A stretch of DNA of 64,000 nucleotides from Cryobacterium sp. Y57. GTDB lineage: Bacteria; Actinomycetota; Actinomycetes; Actinomycetales; Microbacteriaceae. Shown in pieces: positions 24,500 through 34,803 of the stretch (position 1 is the first letter of the stretch; every line of letters begins with the position of its first letter). The position numbers and the translations under genes are program-made. Where the stretch lies: positions 1-64,000 of the forward strand of contig NZ_PJJL01000070.1 in the NCBI RefSeq assembly GCF_002929505.1. The letters run 5' to 3'. Below the pieces are notes generated by a model, which worked only from the letters and a program-made list of their open reading frames with translations, searched no databases and had not been told where the DNA came from.

Positions 24500-26356
24500 T
24501 TAGAGCGTGTCGGCAAGTTGCAGGTCGCCGGCGGTCGATACCGTGAGGGTCCAGCCGAACGGCACCCGCGCGGTGAAGAACGGGCCCTCGACGATGGCCG
24601 GTCCGGCTGCCGTCGCACCGGACTTCTGCTCGTCGAGGTGGTAGACGGCCACGGTGTCAATCTGGGTGGGAGTAGAGCGCACCTGTCGGGTTCCGGCGGC
24701 GACGGCGACGCTCGCTGGAGCGGGCGCTCCGTTGGCAATTTCCGGGTGCGGCAGCCGGAAGGTGGCCTTGAGGGCCAGGATCTCTTCGCCGTCTTCGACC
24801 CGGGTCGACCAGTCGAGTTGGCACTCGCTCAGGTCGTGTCCTTCTTGAAACATGTCCTTGCCGGCATCCGCTTGCAGTGCGGTGCGTACCACATCGATCT
24901 CGGCCGGTGAGAAGCTGGTGACGTTGGCTTCGTAGGACTGCGCGATGTCGGAGAAGCTGATGCCGTAGGCGGAGAACACTGCTGCGAGTCGCGGTACGAG
25001 TACCTGGCGTACGCGGGCTATGCGCGCGGCGCTGCAGGCGTTCATCGGGCCGCCGCCGCCGAACGCGGCGACCGTGGTGTCACCGGTTGCACTCACGAGG
25101 TCGGCGAAGGAGCGCGCCAGGTGGCTGGAATAGCTCGCTTCCATGAGAATCAGAGCCTCCTCGAGGCTGATCCCGAGCGGGTCGGCGACGGTCTTGATGA
25201 TGACCGCGCGCGACCGGTCAGCATCCAGTGCCATCTCGCCGTTCAGGTAGGTCGAAGGGTTGAGCACACCGAGCAGCAGGTTGACGTCGGTGATCGTGGC
25301 CGAGGTACCGCCGAAACCGAAGCAAGCCGGTCCGGGCGCCGCGCCCACGCTTTCCGGGCCGACGGTGATCTCGCCGTCGTGGACGGCGATGATCGAACTG
25401 CCGCCGACTCCGGTGGAACGCACGTTGCTCATCTCATAGGAGATGTCGACGCCCTGGATCGATCCGCGCCGGTCGACGGCGATCGTGGAGTTGGCGACGG
25501 CGCCGACATCCGTAGTCGTGCCGCCGACATCGATCATGAGCACGTTGTCGAGACCGTAGGCCTCCGCGAGGGCACGCGTACCCTCGAGCCCGCCGCGCGG
25601 TCCGGAGGAGTAGGTCTTGAGTGCGACCGACTTGGCGACGCGGGAGGAGGCGCCATCGTTGCGGTAGATCAACAGCGGGTTCTTGACCTTGTAGGCGCGC
25701 AGCCGGTGTTCGGCACTGTAGAGAAAACGCTCGACCGTTGGATGCAGGAAAGAGTTCAGAATGCCCGACCAGACCTGGCGCTGCCTGGAGGTGTCTGTGG
25801 CGAACTCGCGGGAGAACAGGATGGGGACAGATCCAAGCAGGTGCCGCGGAAAATTCTTCAGCATTGTTCGTTTGAACAAGTGCTCGCGTTCGGCGCTCTG
25901 GCCGGCGACGACGAGACGTTCGGCCCCGGCGGTGGTCAGCCGGTTGATCTCGGCGACGAGCTGCTGGGCTAGGTCCTCCGGGGTCCCGGCGGCGGCGATG
26001 ATGCCAACGCGGGCGCCGATCAGATCGTTGAAGAGCCTGGCCGTCTCTTCCGAGGTGCCGAGCGAGTCTGGCAGAGTGGGATCGTCGGTGATCAGGCCGA
26101 TCAGCGGGCCCTTGCGCTGCACAAGCGCGTTGGTGCCCTGCGTCGATGAATAGCGGATGTGCTGGGTCGAGTGCAGCAGACCGGCAAGGTTGGCGTCACC
26201 GTAGATCTGCGCTGACGCCTTCGTCATGGCGTCGAAGAGACACTGGGACAGATCGACCGGGGTGGTGAGGGTCTTGGTGAACGTGAAATCCGTGCCGCTG
26301 GCGACGACAATGTCGGTGAGGGTTCCACCATTGTCAATGTTGATCAATCGTTCCAT
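24500..26356 (-). CDS. HyuA-like carboxylase subunit, smaller (about 67 kDa)
   Basis: A 618-residue HyuA/oxoprolinase-family subunit and first gene of the carboxylase operon. Phosphate loops: INIDNGGTLTDIVV at residues 5-18 and MIDVGGTTTDVGAV in the middle; also YSSTQGTNALVQRKGP and AAFGGGGPMNACSA. It is about 90 residues shorter than its paralogue at 21869. ATG at 26356 with AAAGGAG upstream; the frame continues upstream but crosses the palindromic control region. Intergenic distance to the zinc-ribbon gene is 46 bp. Confidence 0.87.
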   Translation of the reverse strand: MERLINIDNGGTLTDIVVASGTDFTFTKTLTTPVDLSQCLFDAMTKASAQIYGDANLAGLLHSTQHIRYSSTQGTNALVQRKGPLIGLITDDPTLPDSLGTSEETARLFNDLIGARVGIIAAAGTPEDLAQQLVAEINRLTTAGAERLVVAGQSAEREHLFKRTMLKNFPRHLLGSVPILFSREFATDTSRQRQVWSGILNSFLHPTVERFLYSAEHRLRAYKVKNPLLIYRNDGASSRVAKSVALKTYSSGPRGGLEGTRALAEAYGLDNVLMIDVGGTTTDVGAVANSTIAVDRRGSIQGVDISYEMSNVRSTGVGGSSIIAVHDGEITVGPESVGAAPGPACFGFGGTSATITDVNLLLGVLNPSTYLNGEMALDADRSRAVIIKTVADPLGISLEEALILMEASYSSHLARSFADLVSATGDTTVAAFGGGGPMNACSAARIARVRQVLVPRLAAVFSAYGISFSDIAQSYEANVTSFSPAEIDVVRTALQADAGKDMFQEGHDLSECQLDWSTRVEDGEEILALKATFRLPHPEIANGAPAPASVAVAAGTRQVRSTPTQIDTVAVYHLDEQKSGATAAGPAIVEGPFFTARVPFGWTLTVSTAGDLQLADTL

Positions 26357-26443
26357 GAGCGCTCCTTTGCGGTGCAGTTGTGAGTGACCGAGGCTCCCGA
26401 GGAAACCGCTCCCGTAAGAATGACCCCGCGTTCCCGCGGTGGC

Positions 26444-26462
26444 GTGTCCCACATTGGGACAC
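26444..26462. promoter_or_regulatory. Perfect 19-bp palindrome, probable operator
   Basis: GTGTCCCACATTGGGACAC: two perfect 8-bp arms around CAT, in the 167-bp divergent region between the carboxylase operon (start 26356) and the AcoR-type regulator (start 26524). It lies 88 bp upstream of the carboxylase start codon and 62 bp upstream of the regulator's. Fis-type HTH dimers bind such sites, so it is the natural candidate for the regulator's operator. Confidence 0.7.
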
Positions 26463-26523
26463 CGTGCGGCTGGCGTTCGCCGGTCGCAGGGGGCATGCTT
26501 GCAGAGTCCACAAGGGAGTAGAT

Positions 26524-28377
26524 ATGCACAGAGTTGCCGAACGGCGAAGCAGGATTGCCGCCGCTCGCGCCGATTTTCTTCGCTCCGGCCACGCCGAAAC
26601 CCAATCGGTTCCCGGATTGGTGGCGGCTTCCTGGCAGCGATCCTTTTTAGCCGGCGTCGATGCCGTGTCGTCGCAGGCGGTGTTTCAGAGCGACCTGGAT
26701 CTCACCGGTCGGCTGGTGCGGTGCTCCGAACCGGTCATCGCCCGACTGAGCGACGAGATGGCCCAGATGCCGCTATCGATCGTGCTGACCGACTATAAGG
26801 CGCGAATTCTCAGTCGCTCCGAAACCGACACGACGATCGGAACCCTGCTCGACGAGGTGTCGCTCGCGCCGGGCTTCAACTATGCCGAAACAAACGTGGG
26901 AACCAACGGCATCGGCACCGTACTCGAGTCGGGCCAGTCGCTGTACATCGTGGGACCCGAACATTTTTTGGAGCACCTGCAGCCCTTCGCGTGCGCCGGG
27001 AGCCCCATTCGTGACCCGCTCACCGGCCGGGTGGAGGGGGTGCTCGACATCAGCTGCCTAAGCGAGGATGCCAGCCCCCTCATGCATTCCCTGGTGCAGT
27101 CGGCCGCGCATGAAATAGAGCGCAACCTGCTCATCGACCGCAGCCAGCGGCAACAGGCTCTGTTTGAGGCGTATGTGCGGGTGGATTCTCGCACCCGCGG
27201 TGCCGTCATGGCGATCGGCGGTACCGTCGTGATGGGCAACACCGTGGCGCAGAGCCAGTTCTCTCCCGATGAACAGTGGACCATCCACCAACACGCCCGA
27301 TACCTGATGATCTCATCGGGTCGGCCGGTCGATGAGATCGAACTGTCGTCGGGCAAGATCGTGCAGATTCGGGGCAAGCGCGTCGTCGTCGGCCCCGACA
27401 TCGTTGGTATCGTCGTGGTCGTCGAGATCAAATCCGAACGGGCACGCCTCCCGGCCCGAGAGTCAGGTCTGACCCTGTCACCAAAGCGCGGGTGGCGGGT
27501 GCATGAACCCGTGCGGAGCGCTGCAGCGGCCATCGTTCACGATGTGTCATCCCTGCTCGGCAAACGCGCCTCAAGCAGCCTGGTCACCGCGCTGACTGCT
27601 GGGGCGGCCCTGCTCGTGATGGGGGAGGCCGGCGGCGGCAAGGTTTCGCTCCTGGCCGAACTCTATCGCCAGATCGTTCCGCTGGGTCGCAGTGTCGTGT
27701 TCGGCGCTGAAGCGCTCAACGAGAACGGCCTGCAATCCCTATTGGAGAACGATCTGCTCAGCGTCGGGGCTCCGCCCACGCTATACATTTTTCGCAATGT
27801 CGATCGGTTGAGCGCGGCGGTCACCGAAGAAGTAGAGGCATTTCTCGTCGCCCGGGAGGCTCGCGCCGACTCTGCCGGCATCGCCGTGACCGTGTCGCAA
27901 CCCGATCTCCATGTCGATCTCGCCGTCAATCGCGCGTATACGAGCCTACTGCACCATTTTGAAACCTCCGTCACTGTGGCGCCCCTGCGGCATCGCATCG
28001 ACGACCTGCCCGACATCGTCACCCAGGTCCTCGCCCGACGAGCCGGATTGCGCCCCGCCACCGTCAGCGCCGGCGCTATGCGAGTGATTTCCCGCTACCC
28101 CTGGCCGGGCAACATTCGGCAGCTCGAAGAAGCGCTCGATATCGCCCTGCTCACCCGCCCGGTCGGTGCCATCCAGGCTGAAGACCTGCCCGCGTACTGC
28201 CACGGCGTTGCGCCCCGGCTACTGACGGCGCTGGAAGCGGGGGAGCGTGACCTCATTGTCGGCGCACTGCACAAAGCCGAAGGCAACCGGATGCGCGCGG
28301 CGGAGTCCCTGGGAATCGCTCGGTCGTCGCTCTATCGCAAACTGAAAAGCTTCGGCATCACGGTCACCGACTCGTAG
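26524..28377 (+). CDS. AcoR-type transcriptional activator lacking the sigma-54 contact motif
   Basis: A 617-residue regulator. Residues about 20-190 match the AcoR N-terminus with a GAF sensor (NYAETNVGTNGIGTVLESGQ; VEGVLDISCLSEDASPLMHS). A degenerate AAA+ domain follows: the Walker A reads GEAGGGKVS, and the GAFTGA loop that contacts sigma-54 is absent, as expected in actinobacteria, which lack that sigma factor. The C-terminus is an intact Fis-type HTH (NRMRAAESLGIARSSLYRKL). ATG at 26524 with AAGGGAG upstream. Divergent from the carboxylase operon with a shared palindrome; most likely its ligand-responsive regulator. Confidence 0.85.
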   Translation: MHRVAERRSRIAAARADFLRSGHAETQSVPGLVAASWQRSFLAGVDAVSSQAVFQSDLDLTGRLVRCSEPVIARLSDEMAQMPLSIVLTDYKARILSRSETDTTIGTLLDEVSLAPGFNYAETNVGTNGIGTVLESGQSLYIVGPEHFLEHLQPFACAGSPIRDPLTGRVEGVLDISCLSEDASPLMHSLVQSAAHEIERNLLIDRSQRQQALFEAYVRVDSRTRGAVMAIGGTVVMGNTVAQSQFSPDEQWTIHQHARYLMISSGRPVDEIELSSGKIVQIRGKRVVVGPDIVGIVVVVEIKSERARLPARESGLTLSPKRGWRVHEPVRSAAAAIVHDVSSLLGKRASSSLVTALTAGAALLVMGEAGGGKVSLLAELYRQIVPLGRSVVFGAEALNENGLQSLLENDLLSVGAPPTLYIFRNVDRLSAAVTEEVEAFLVAREARADSAGIAVTVSQPDLHVDLAVNRAYTSLLHHFETSVTVAPLRHRIDDLPDIVTQVLARRAGLRPATVSAGAMRVISRYPWPGNIRQLEEALDIALLTRPVGAIQAEDLPAYCHGVAPRLLTALEAGERDLIVGALHKAEGNRMRAAESLGIARSSLYRKLKSFGITVTDS

Positions 28378-29638
28378 TCGCTACGCGCAGCCGACCGACC
28401 GACCAGACCACCACAATCGCAACCAAGGGCATGGCAGCGATGCCGAGCCCGGAGTAGCCGGCCAGCGCCAAAATCGGACCGGCGATCGCGCCGCCGAGCG
28501 CGCCGGCCGCGTTCATGGCGAGGTCAGAGAACCCCTGTAAAGACGCGCGCTCCTCGATCTGCACGGCTTCGGACACGAGCGCCGAACCGGCCACAACGCA
28601 TGCCGACCAGCCCAGGCCTAGAAAGATCAGGCTGAACGTCATCGTGCTGTGTGATCCGTCGCTGAGCCAGGCGACGGTCAGGGCGACGAGCAGCAGGGCC
28701 TGTCCTCCGAGAATGACCGGGACACGACCCACTCGGTCGGCGAGTGCGCCGAAGACCGGGGAGAGGGCGTACATTCCGGCTACGTGCAGGCTGATAGTCA
28801 GCCCAACGACGGTGAGGGTGGCGCCGTGGTCACGCAGGTGCACCGGAGCCATCGACATCAAGGCCACCATGGTGGCGTGGCTGAGTGCGATGACCATGAC
28901 GGCGTACCGGGCCGCCACGTTGCCGCGCAGAATTGACAGACCGCCATTGGCCCGGCGGATGCCCGCGCTCGCCGAACGCACGGCCAGCGCGGTCAATAGA
29001 GGGTCGGGGAGCAGCCCGAGCGCGTAGACGAAGGCGGCGGCGACCGTGGCAGCGAGAGAAAACGCGAAAGCGCCTGTCATCGCCGGCAGCCCGAGCGCTG
29101 CGCCGAGCACCTCGCCCGGTCCGAACAGGTTCGGGCCGAGTACGGCGCCGATCGTGGTCGACCAGACCACGATTGACAGGTCGCGGGCCCGAAAGCGCGG
29201 GGTGGCGAGGTCAGTGGCCGCGAAGCGAGCCTGAAGATTGGTGGCCGAGCCGGAACCGAGCAGCATGAGGGAGAGAAGCAGCAGGGCAAAGCTGTCGACC
29301 GACACCGAGGTGATGGCGAGTATCGCCCCCGTACCGGCGGCGAGCGAGCCGGTGGCGAGCGACACCCGGCGCCCGCGGGCCTGCGCCAGCCGAGCGAGGG
29401 GTATGGCCACGAGCGCGGCGCCCAGGGTGCTCATAGTCGCAGCCATGCCCGACCAGGCACTCGACCCCGACAACTGCGCAGCCAGCAGCGCGCCGAGGGA
29501 CAGGGTCGCGCCCATGCCGATCCCTCCAAGGATCTGCCCGGCGATGAGCACCCGCACCACGCGCTTCTGTAGCGCTGTGTGCAGCACCGGAACCTGCGGC
29601 AAAGTCATCGGGTCGGAGCTGTAATTGTTGTCGTTCAT
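28364..29638 (-). CDS. Major facilitator superfamily transporter
   Basis: A 424-residue membrane protein with about 12 predicted transmembrane helices and an MFS-like loop between helices 2 and 3 (PLARLAQARGRRVSLATGS) and its repeat (VFGALADRVGRVPVILGGQ). Substrate is not readable; drug efflux and small-molecule export are both possible. Its 3' end overlaps the 3' end of the convergent AcoR-type gene by 14 bases, so both stop codons lie inside the partner gene. ATG at 29638. Confidence 0.87.
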   Translation of the reverse strand: MNDNNYSSDPMTLPQVPVLHTALQKRVVRVLIAGQILGGIGMGATLSLGALLAAQLSGSSAWSGMAATMSTLGAALVAIPLARLAQARGRRVSLATGSLAAGTGAILAITSVSVDSFALLLLSLMLLGSGSATNLQARFAATDLATPRFRARDLSIVVWSTTIGAVLGPNLFGPGEVLGAALGLPAMTGAFAFSLAATVAAAFVYALGLLPDPLLTALAVRSASAGIRRANGGLSILRGNVAARYAVMVIALSHATMVALMSMAPVHLRDHGATLTVVGLTISLHVAGMYALSPVFGALADRVGRVPVILGGQALLLVALTVAWLSDGSHSTMTFSLIFLGLGWSACVVAGSALVSEAVQIEERASLQGFSDLAMNAAGALGGAIAGPILALAGYSGLGIAAMPLVAIVVVWSVGRLRVATTSR

Positions 29639-29747
29639 CGTCTCGATTCCCCTGGTTACAGCCTCAACAGACCACTGCTGCACGGCCGAGGCTCACTCTA
29701 CCGAGTAGCAGGTACGGGGACCGTGCAGTCAATGAGATTATGGAGTA

Positions 29748-31437
<1,690 letters not shown>

Positions 31438-31521
31438 TTTCGCGCGATTCTCGCGTGTCACAGGCCACCGCGCGCTTGGCGTGGAGGCACGCTTCGCAGT
31501 CGTCTGCCAGAGATGCAGGGA

Positions 31522-31878
31522 CTACCGCGACTGGCGTTTTTTGCCGAGCTTAGGTTGGCCCTTCACCGCGGGCGCGCGGCCCCTGCCCTTATTGGCCTTG
31601 GCCTTGCCGCCGCCCGACCCACCGGTTGCGCCGGGCTGGGAGCCGCGACCGGCGGCGTGTGCGAGCTCGAGACGCGCGTCGGCAAGAAAAGCGATCCCGA
31701 TCTCGGTGAGCATCGTGCTCTCGGCGGAACGATCGAACAGCGCATAGCCGAGTTCGGCCTCAACCTGCTTCACTGAGGCGCTGAGGGTGTCGCGCGAGAC
31801 GCCGAGCGCCTGGGCGGCACGGGCGAAATCGGGAGCCTCGGCGGCGGCCACGAAATGCCCAAGCAGGGTGATGTCCAC
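31522..31878 (-). CDS. HTH-only LysR-type protein with basic tail
   Basis: A 118-residue protein. Residues 1-60 are the winged helix of LysR regulators (FVAAAEAPDFARAAQALGVS; SVKQVEAELGYALFDRS), but there is no effector-binding domain. Instead the C-terminus is a Gly/Lys/Arg-rich tail (KAKANKGRGRAPAVKGQPKL). It may bind DNA constitutively or act as a nucleoid-like factor; that is inference. The GTG at 31878 starts the homology and has AAAGG upstream. It is convergent with the ABC-F gene. Confidence 0.7.
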   Translation of the reverse strand: MDITLLGHFVAAAEAPDFARAAQALGVSRDTLSASVKQVEAELGYALFDRSAESTMLTEIGIAFLADARLELAHAAGRGSQPGATGGSGGGKAKANKGRGRAPAVKGQPKLGKKRQSR

Positions 31879-32003
31879 GAACAGCCTTTCGTCGTTTGCG
31901 CGGGTGCGCGGTAGACCCTCTAGGCTACGCGTCGAATGCAACCCATTCCAATCCGTCGCGCACAGGGCTTGGCGCAATGCCGATGACGTGGTTCGCTGAG
32001 TGT

Positions 32004-32606
32004 ATGACGACCCTGCCGATGTTTCCCCTGGGATCCGTGCTGTTTCCCTATATGCCGCTGCAACTGCGTGTGTTCGAGGAGCGCTACCTGGTCATGCTGG
32101 CCCGGGTGCTTGATTCCGAACCGGCCGAGTTCGGCATCGTGCTGATCGAACGCGGGCAGGAAGTCGGCGGCGGCGAACGTCGCTTCAGCATCGGCACCGT
32201 CGCCCGGGTCACCCAGCTCGACGCGCCAGAGGGTTATCTGGGGCTGGTCGTGCAGGGCGAGCGCAGAATCGAGGTGACCGAGTGGATGCCGGAGGACCCG
32301 CATCCGCTCGCCACCGTTCGCGCGGTGCCCGACTTGACGTGGGACGATGCGCTGCTGCCACTCCGGGAACAGGCCGAACAGCTCGTGCGCCGTACCCTGT
32401 CGCGCGCGAGCGAGTTCTCCGACCAGGAATGGTCGCCTGATGTGGTGCTCTCGCACGATCCGACCGCCGCTGCCTGGCAACTCGCCGCGATCGCCCCGGT
32501 TGGACCGCTCGACCAGATCGCGCTCCTGCGTTCCGATACGATGTCGGCGCTGCTGGACAACATCATCGAGTTGACCGAGGCGGCGGCCGAATCTTTGTCC
32601 TGGTGA
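32004..32606 (+). CDS. Lon N-terminal (LON substrate-binding) domain protein
   Basis: A 200-residue stand-alone LON substrate-binding domain, without the ATPase or protease parts of Lon. The start LPMFPLGSVLFPYMPLQLRVFEERY is the hallmark of the family, and GIVLIERGQEVGGGERRFSIGT continues it. Role unknown; such proteins may recognise misfolded substrates. ATG at 32004. Followed 51 bp later by the glycosylase gene, same direction. Confidence 0.88.
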   Translation: MTTLPMFPLGSVLFPYMPLQLRVFEERYLVMLARVLDSEPAEFGIVLIERGQEVGGGERRFSIGTVARVTQLDAPEGYLGLVVQGERRIEVTEWMPEDPHPLATVRAVPDLTWDDALLPLREQAEQLVRRTLSRASEFSDQEWSPDVVLSHDPTAAAWQLAAIAPVGPLDQIALLRSDTMSALLDNIIELTEAAAESLSW

Positions 32607-32657
32607 ATGGCACCACACTCGCGGCATGGCGCTGGCCGTCTGCGGGGCCGGTGTCTA

Positions 32658-33272
32658 ATGGTTCGTATGGAACCATTACCAGCCCCCGGGGTGATCGTCG
32701 GCCCCGACGGGCTCGCCCGCCCTGCCTGGGCCTCGGTCGACCCGATGTTGCGCGATTACTACGACACGGAGTGGGGCGTGCCCGTGCGCGACGAGCACGG
32801 GCTGTACGAACGCATCAGCCTCGAGGCGTTCCAATCCGGGTTGTCCTGGGCGATCATTCTGCGCAAGCGCCCCGGGTTTCGAGCAGCATTCGCCGACTTT
32901 GACCCCGAGCGGGTCGCCGCCTTCGACGAAAATGACGTTACTCGGCTGCTGAACGACGAGAAAATCGTACGCAACCGCCTCAAGATTCACGCCACTATCA
33001 CGAACGCGCGGGCCACGGTCGCTCTTCGCGACAGCGGTGGCCTGGTGGATTTTGTCTGGTCGTTCCAACCCGATGCCACGCCAGCGCCGTTGACGCAGTT
33101 CGACGTGCCCACCCGCTCCGACGCATCCGTCGCACTCTCGAAAGCACTCAAGAAGGTCGGCTTCGTCTTCGTTGGACCGACCACGATGTTCGCCCTCATG
33201 GAAGCCATCGGCATCATCGACACCCACCTCGTCGACAGCCATCGGCGTGGCAGCAGCGGTGTGTGGGGCTAG
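32658..33272 (+). CDS. tag: DNA-3-methyladenine glycosylase I, zinc ligands replaced
   Basis: Base-excision glycosylase for 3-methyladenine. The body matches E. coli Tag closely: DPMLRDYYDTEWGVPVRDEH, LEAFQSGLSWAIILRKRPGF, IVRNRLKIHATITNARA, FVWSF, SKALKKVGFVFVGPTT. In E. coli the zinc snap is Cys4, His17, His175 and Cys179. Here the first two align with Pro (ARPAW) and Tyr (DYYDTEWG), and the C-terminal pair region reads DTHLVDSHRRG, with no cysteine. So the zinc clasp has probably been lost while the helix-hairpin-helix core stays. ATG at 32658; a Met three codons on is an alternative. Confidence 0.9.
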   Translation: MVRMEPLPAPGVIVGPDGLARPAWASVDPMLRDYYDTEWGVPVRDEHGLYERISLEAFQSGLSWAIILRKRPGFRAAFADFDPERVAAFDENDVTRLLNDEKIVRNRLKIHATITNARATVALRDSGGLVDFVWSFQPDATPAPLTQFDVPTRSDASVALSKALKKVGFVFVGPTTMFALMEAIGIIDTHLVDSHRRGSSGVWG

Positions 33273-33302
33273 GCTGGCTCCAAGTCACAACTAAACATCG
33301 GG

Positions 33303-33520
33303 TCATATGGACGATGCGGGAGAGTTCGGCGCGAAGGCGTACGAACACCGAAGGAGCAATCCTCCCCGACAATCTCTCAGGTACTCGTACCGCATCGAAC
33401 TGGCCACTCTGAAAAGTAGATTGAACACGCCCTGCGTGTTTCACAATCTCGCCCACGGTGAAAGTCAGTGCGTTGGCGCTGGTGAAGCTCTCAGGCACGA
33501 GCGACAGAGGGGGAGTTCCC
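33303..33520 (+). promoter_or_regulatory. Tandem glycine riboswitch upstream of gcvT
   Basis: Two glycine aptamers in series. The first (about 33309-33418) shows GGGAGAG, ACCGAAGGAGCAA, CTCTCAGG and a closing CCACTCTGAAAAG. The second (about 33421-33516) shows CTGGTGAAGCTCTCAGGCA and GACAGAGGGGG. This order and spacing is the gcvT-type glycine riboswitch, which normally turns on the glycine cleavage operon when glycine is high. It directly precedes gcvT. Boundaries are approximate. Confidence 0.9.
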
Positions 33521-33521
33521 A

Positions 33522-33541
33522 CGAGGCTCAACCGAGCCTCG
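33522..33541 (+). terminator. Hairpin in the riboswitch expression platform
   Basis: CGAGGCTCAACCGAGCCTCG: an 8-bp perfect stem with a 4-base loop immediately after the second aptamer and 45 bases before the gcvT start codon. No T-run follows, so control may act on translation or through Rho rather than by intrinsic termination. Confidence 0.6.
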
Positions 33542-33586
33542 CACACAAGCGGCCTTGCCTGTTCGGCCCTGTCACCCGGAGAACTC

Positions 33587-34750
33587 ATGACCTCGGCCGA
33601 TTCCAGCACCCCCGGCTCCACTGATTCACGAAATACGGAGCGGTTCTCGCCGCTGCACCAGGCGCACGTCGACGCCGGTGCGAGCTTCACCGACTTCGCC
33701 GGCTGGCAGATGCCGGTGCGCTATTCGAGTGATCTCGCCGAGCACCACGCCGTGCGCGCCGAAGCCGGCCTGTTCGACCTGTCGCATATGGCCGAGATTC
33801 TGGTCGAGGGCCCGGATGCCGCTTCCTACCTCGACTCTGCGCTGGCCGGCAAGCTCTCGGTCATCGAGCTGTGGCAGGCCAAGTACAGCTTGCTCCTCGC
33901 TGAGCACGGCGGCATCATCGACGACCTCGTCGTCTACCGCCTCGGCGATACCAGGTTTCTTATCGTCGCCAACGCCGGCAATCGATTTGCCGCTTTCGAT
34001 GCGCTGCGCGCCCGTGCCGACGGCTTCGCCGTGAGCGTCGTCGACCAGAGCGACGATTATGCCCTCATCGCCGTGCAGGGCCCCAACGCCCTCGCCATTC
34101 TTATTGCCACCGAGGGCGTCACCGACCTCGGCACCGACCTGCACTTCATGAAGTATTACCGCATCACGGATGCTTCCTTCCTCGGTCAGCCACTTCTGGT
34201 GGCTCGCACCGGCTACACCGGTGAAGACGGCTTCGAGCTCTACCTCGAGGCCGCGCGAGCCCGAGAACTGTGGGATGCACTCATGAGCGCCGGCGCTGAG
34301 AACGGGCTCGTTCCGGCCGGTCTCGCCAGCCGCGACACCCTCCGGCTCGAAGCCGGCATGCCGCTCTACGGTCACGAGCTCACCCTGAACACCTTCCCGG
34401 CGCAGGCGGGCCTTGGCCGGGTGGTCAACCTGGGCAAGGAGCACGACTTCGTCGGCCGCGCCGCGATCGAGGCAGGGCCGAAGGCGGGGGTATCCGTTTT
34501 GGTGGGTCTGATTGCCGCCGGCAAGCGTGCCGGGCGCGCCGACTACGAGATTTTTCGCAGCCTCGACGCCGAGACTTCCGACGGCGTCATCACGAGCGGC
34601 GCGCTCTCACCAACCCTCGGCTACCCGATCGCCATGGCCTACGTCACCCCCGACCTCGCCCGCCTCGGCACCGAGGTGTACGTCGACGTGCGTGGCACCC
34701 GCCTTCCCGCCACCGTTACCTCGCTTCCGTTCTATAAGCGCGTCAAATAG
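33587..34750 (+). CDS. gcvT: Glycine cleavage system T protein (aminomethyltransferase)
   Basis: Transfers the methylene group from aminomethyl-lipoyl-H protein to tetrahydrofolate, releasing ammonia. The 387-residue protein has FTDFAGWQMPVRYSSDLAEH and LFDLSHMAEI near the start, RTGYTGEDGFELY in the folate domain and ASRDTLRLEAGMPLYGHEL near the C-terminal domain, all normal. ATG at 33587 is the first in-frame ATG behind the riboswitch. First gene of gcvT-gcvH-gcvP; its transcription is expected to rise with glycine through the upstream riboswitch. Confidence 0.97.
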   Translation: MTSADSSTPGSTDSRNTERFSPLHQAHVDAGASFTDFAGWQMPVRYSSDLAEHHAVRAEAGLFDLSHMAEILVEGPDAASYLDSALAGKLSVIELWQAKYSLLLAEHGGIIDDLVVYRLGDTRFLIVANAGNRFAAFDALRARADGFAVSVVDQSDDYALIAVQGPNALAILIATEGVTDLGTDLHFMKYYRITDASFLGQPLLVARTGYTGEDGFELYLEAARARELWDALMSAGAENGLVPAGLASRDTLRLEAGMPLYGHELTLNTFPAQAGLGRVVNLGKEHDFVGRAAIEAGPKAGVSVLVGLIAAGKRAGRADYEIFRSLDAETSDGVITSGALSPTLGYPIAMAYVTPDLARLGTEVYVDVRGTRLPATVTSLPFYKRVK

Positions 34751-34803
34751 CTCCGCCCTGTTGAAATAGCCCTGAATCCGTGCACCCTGCGAAAGGCAAC
34801 ACC

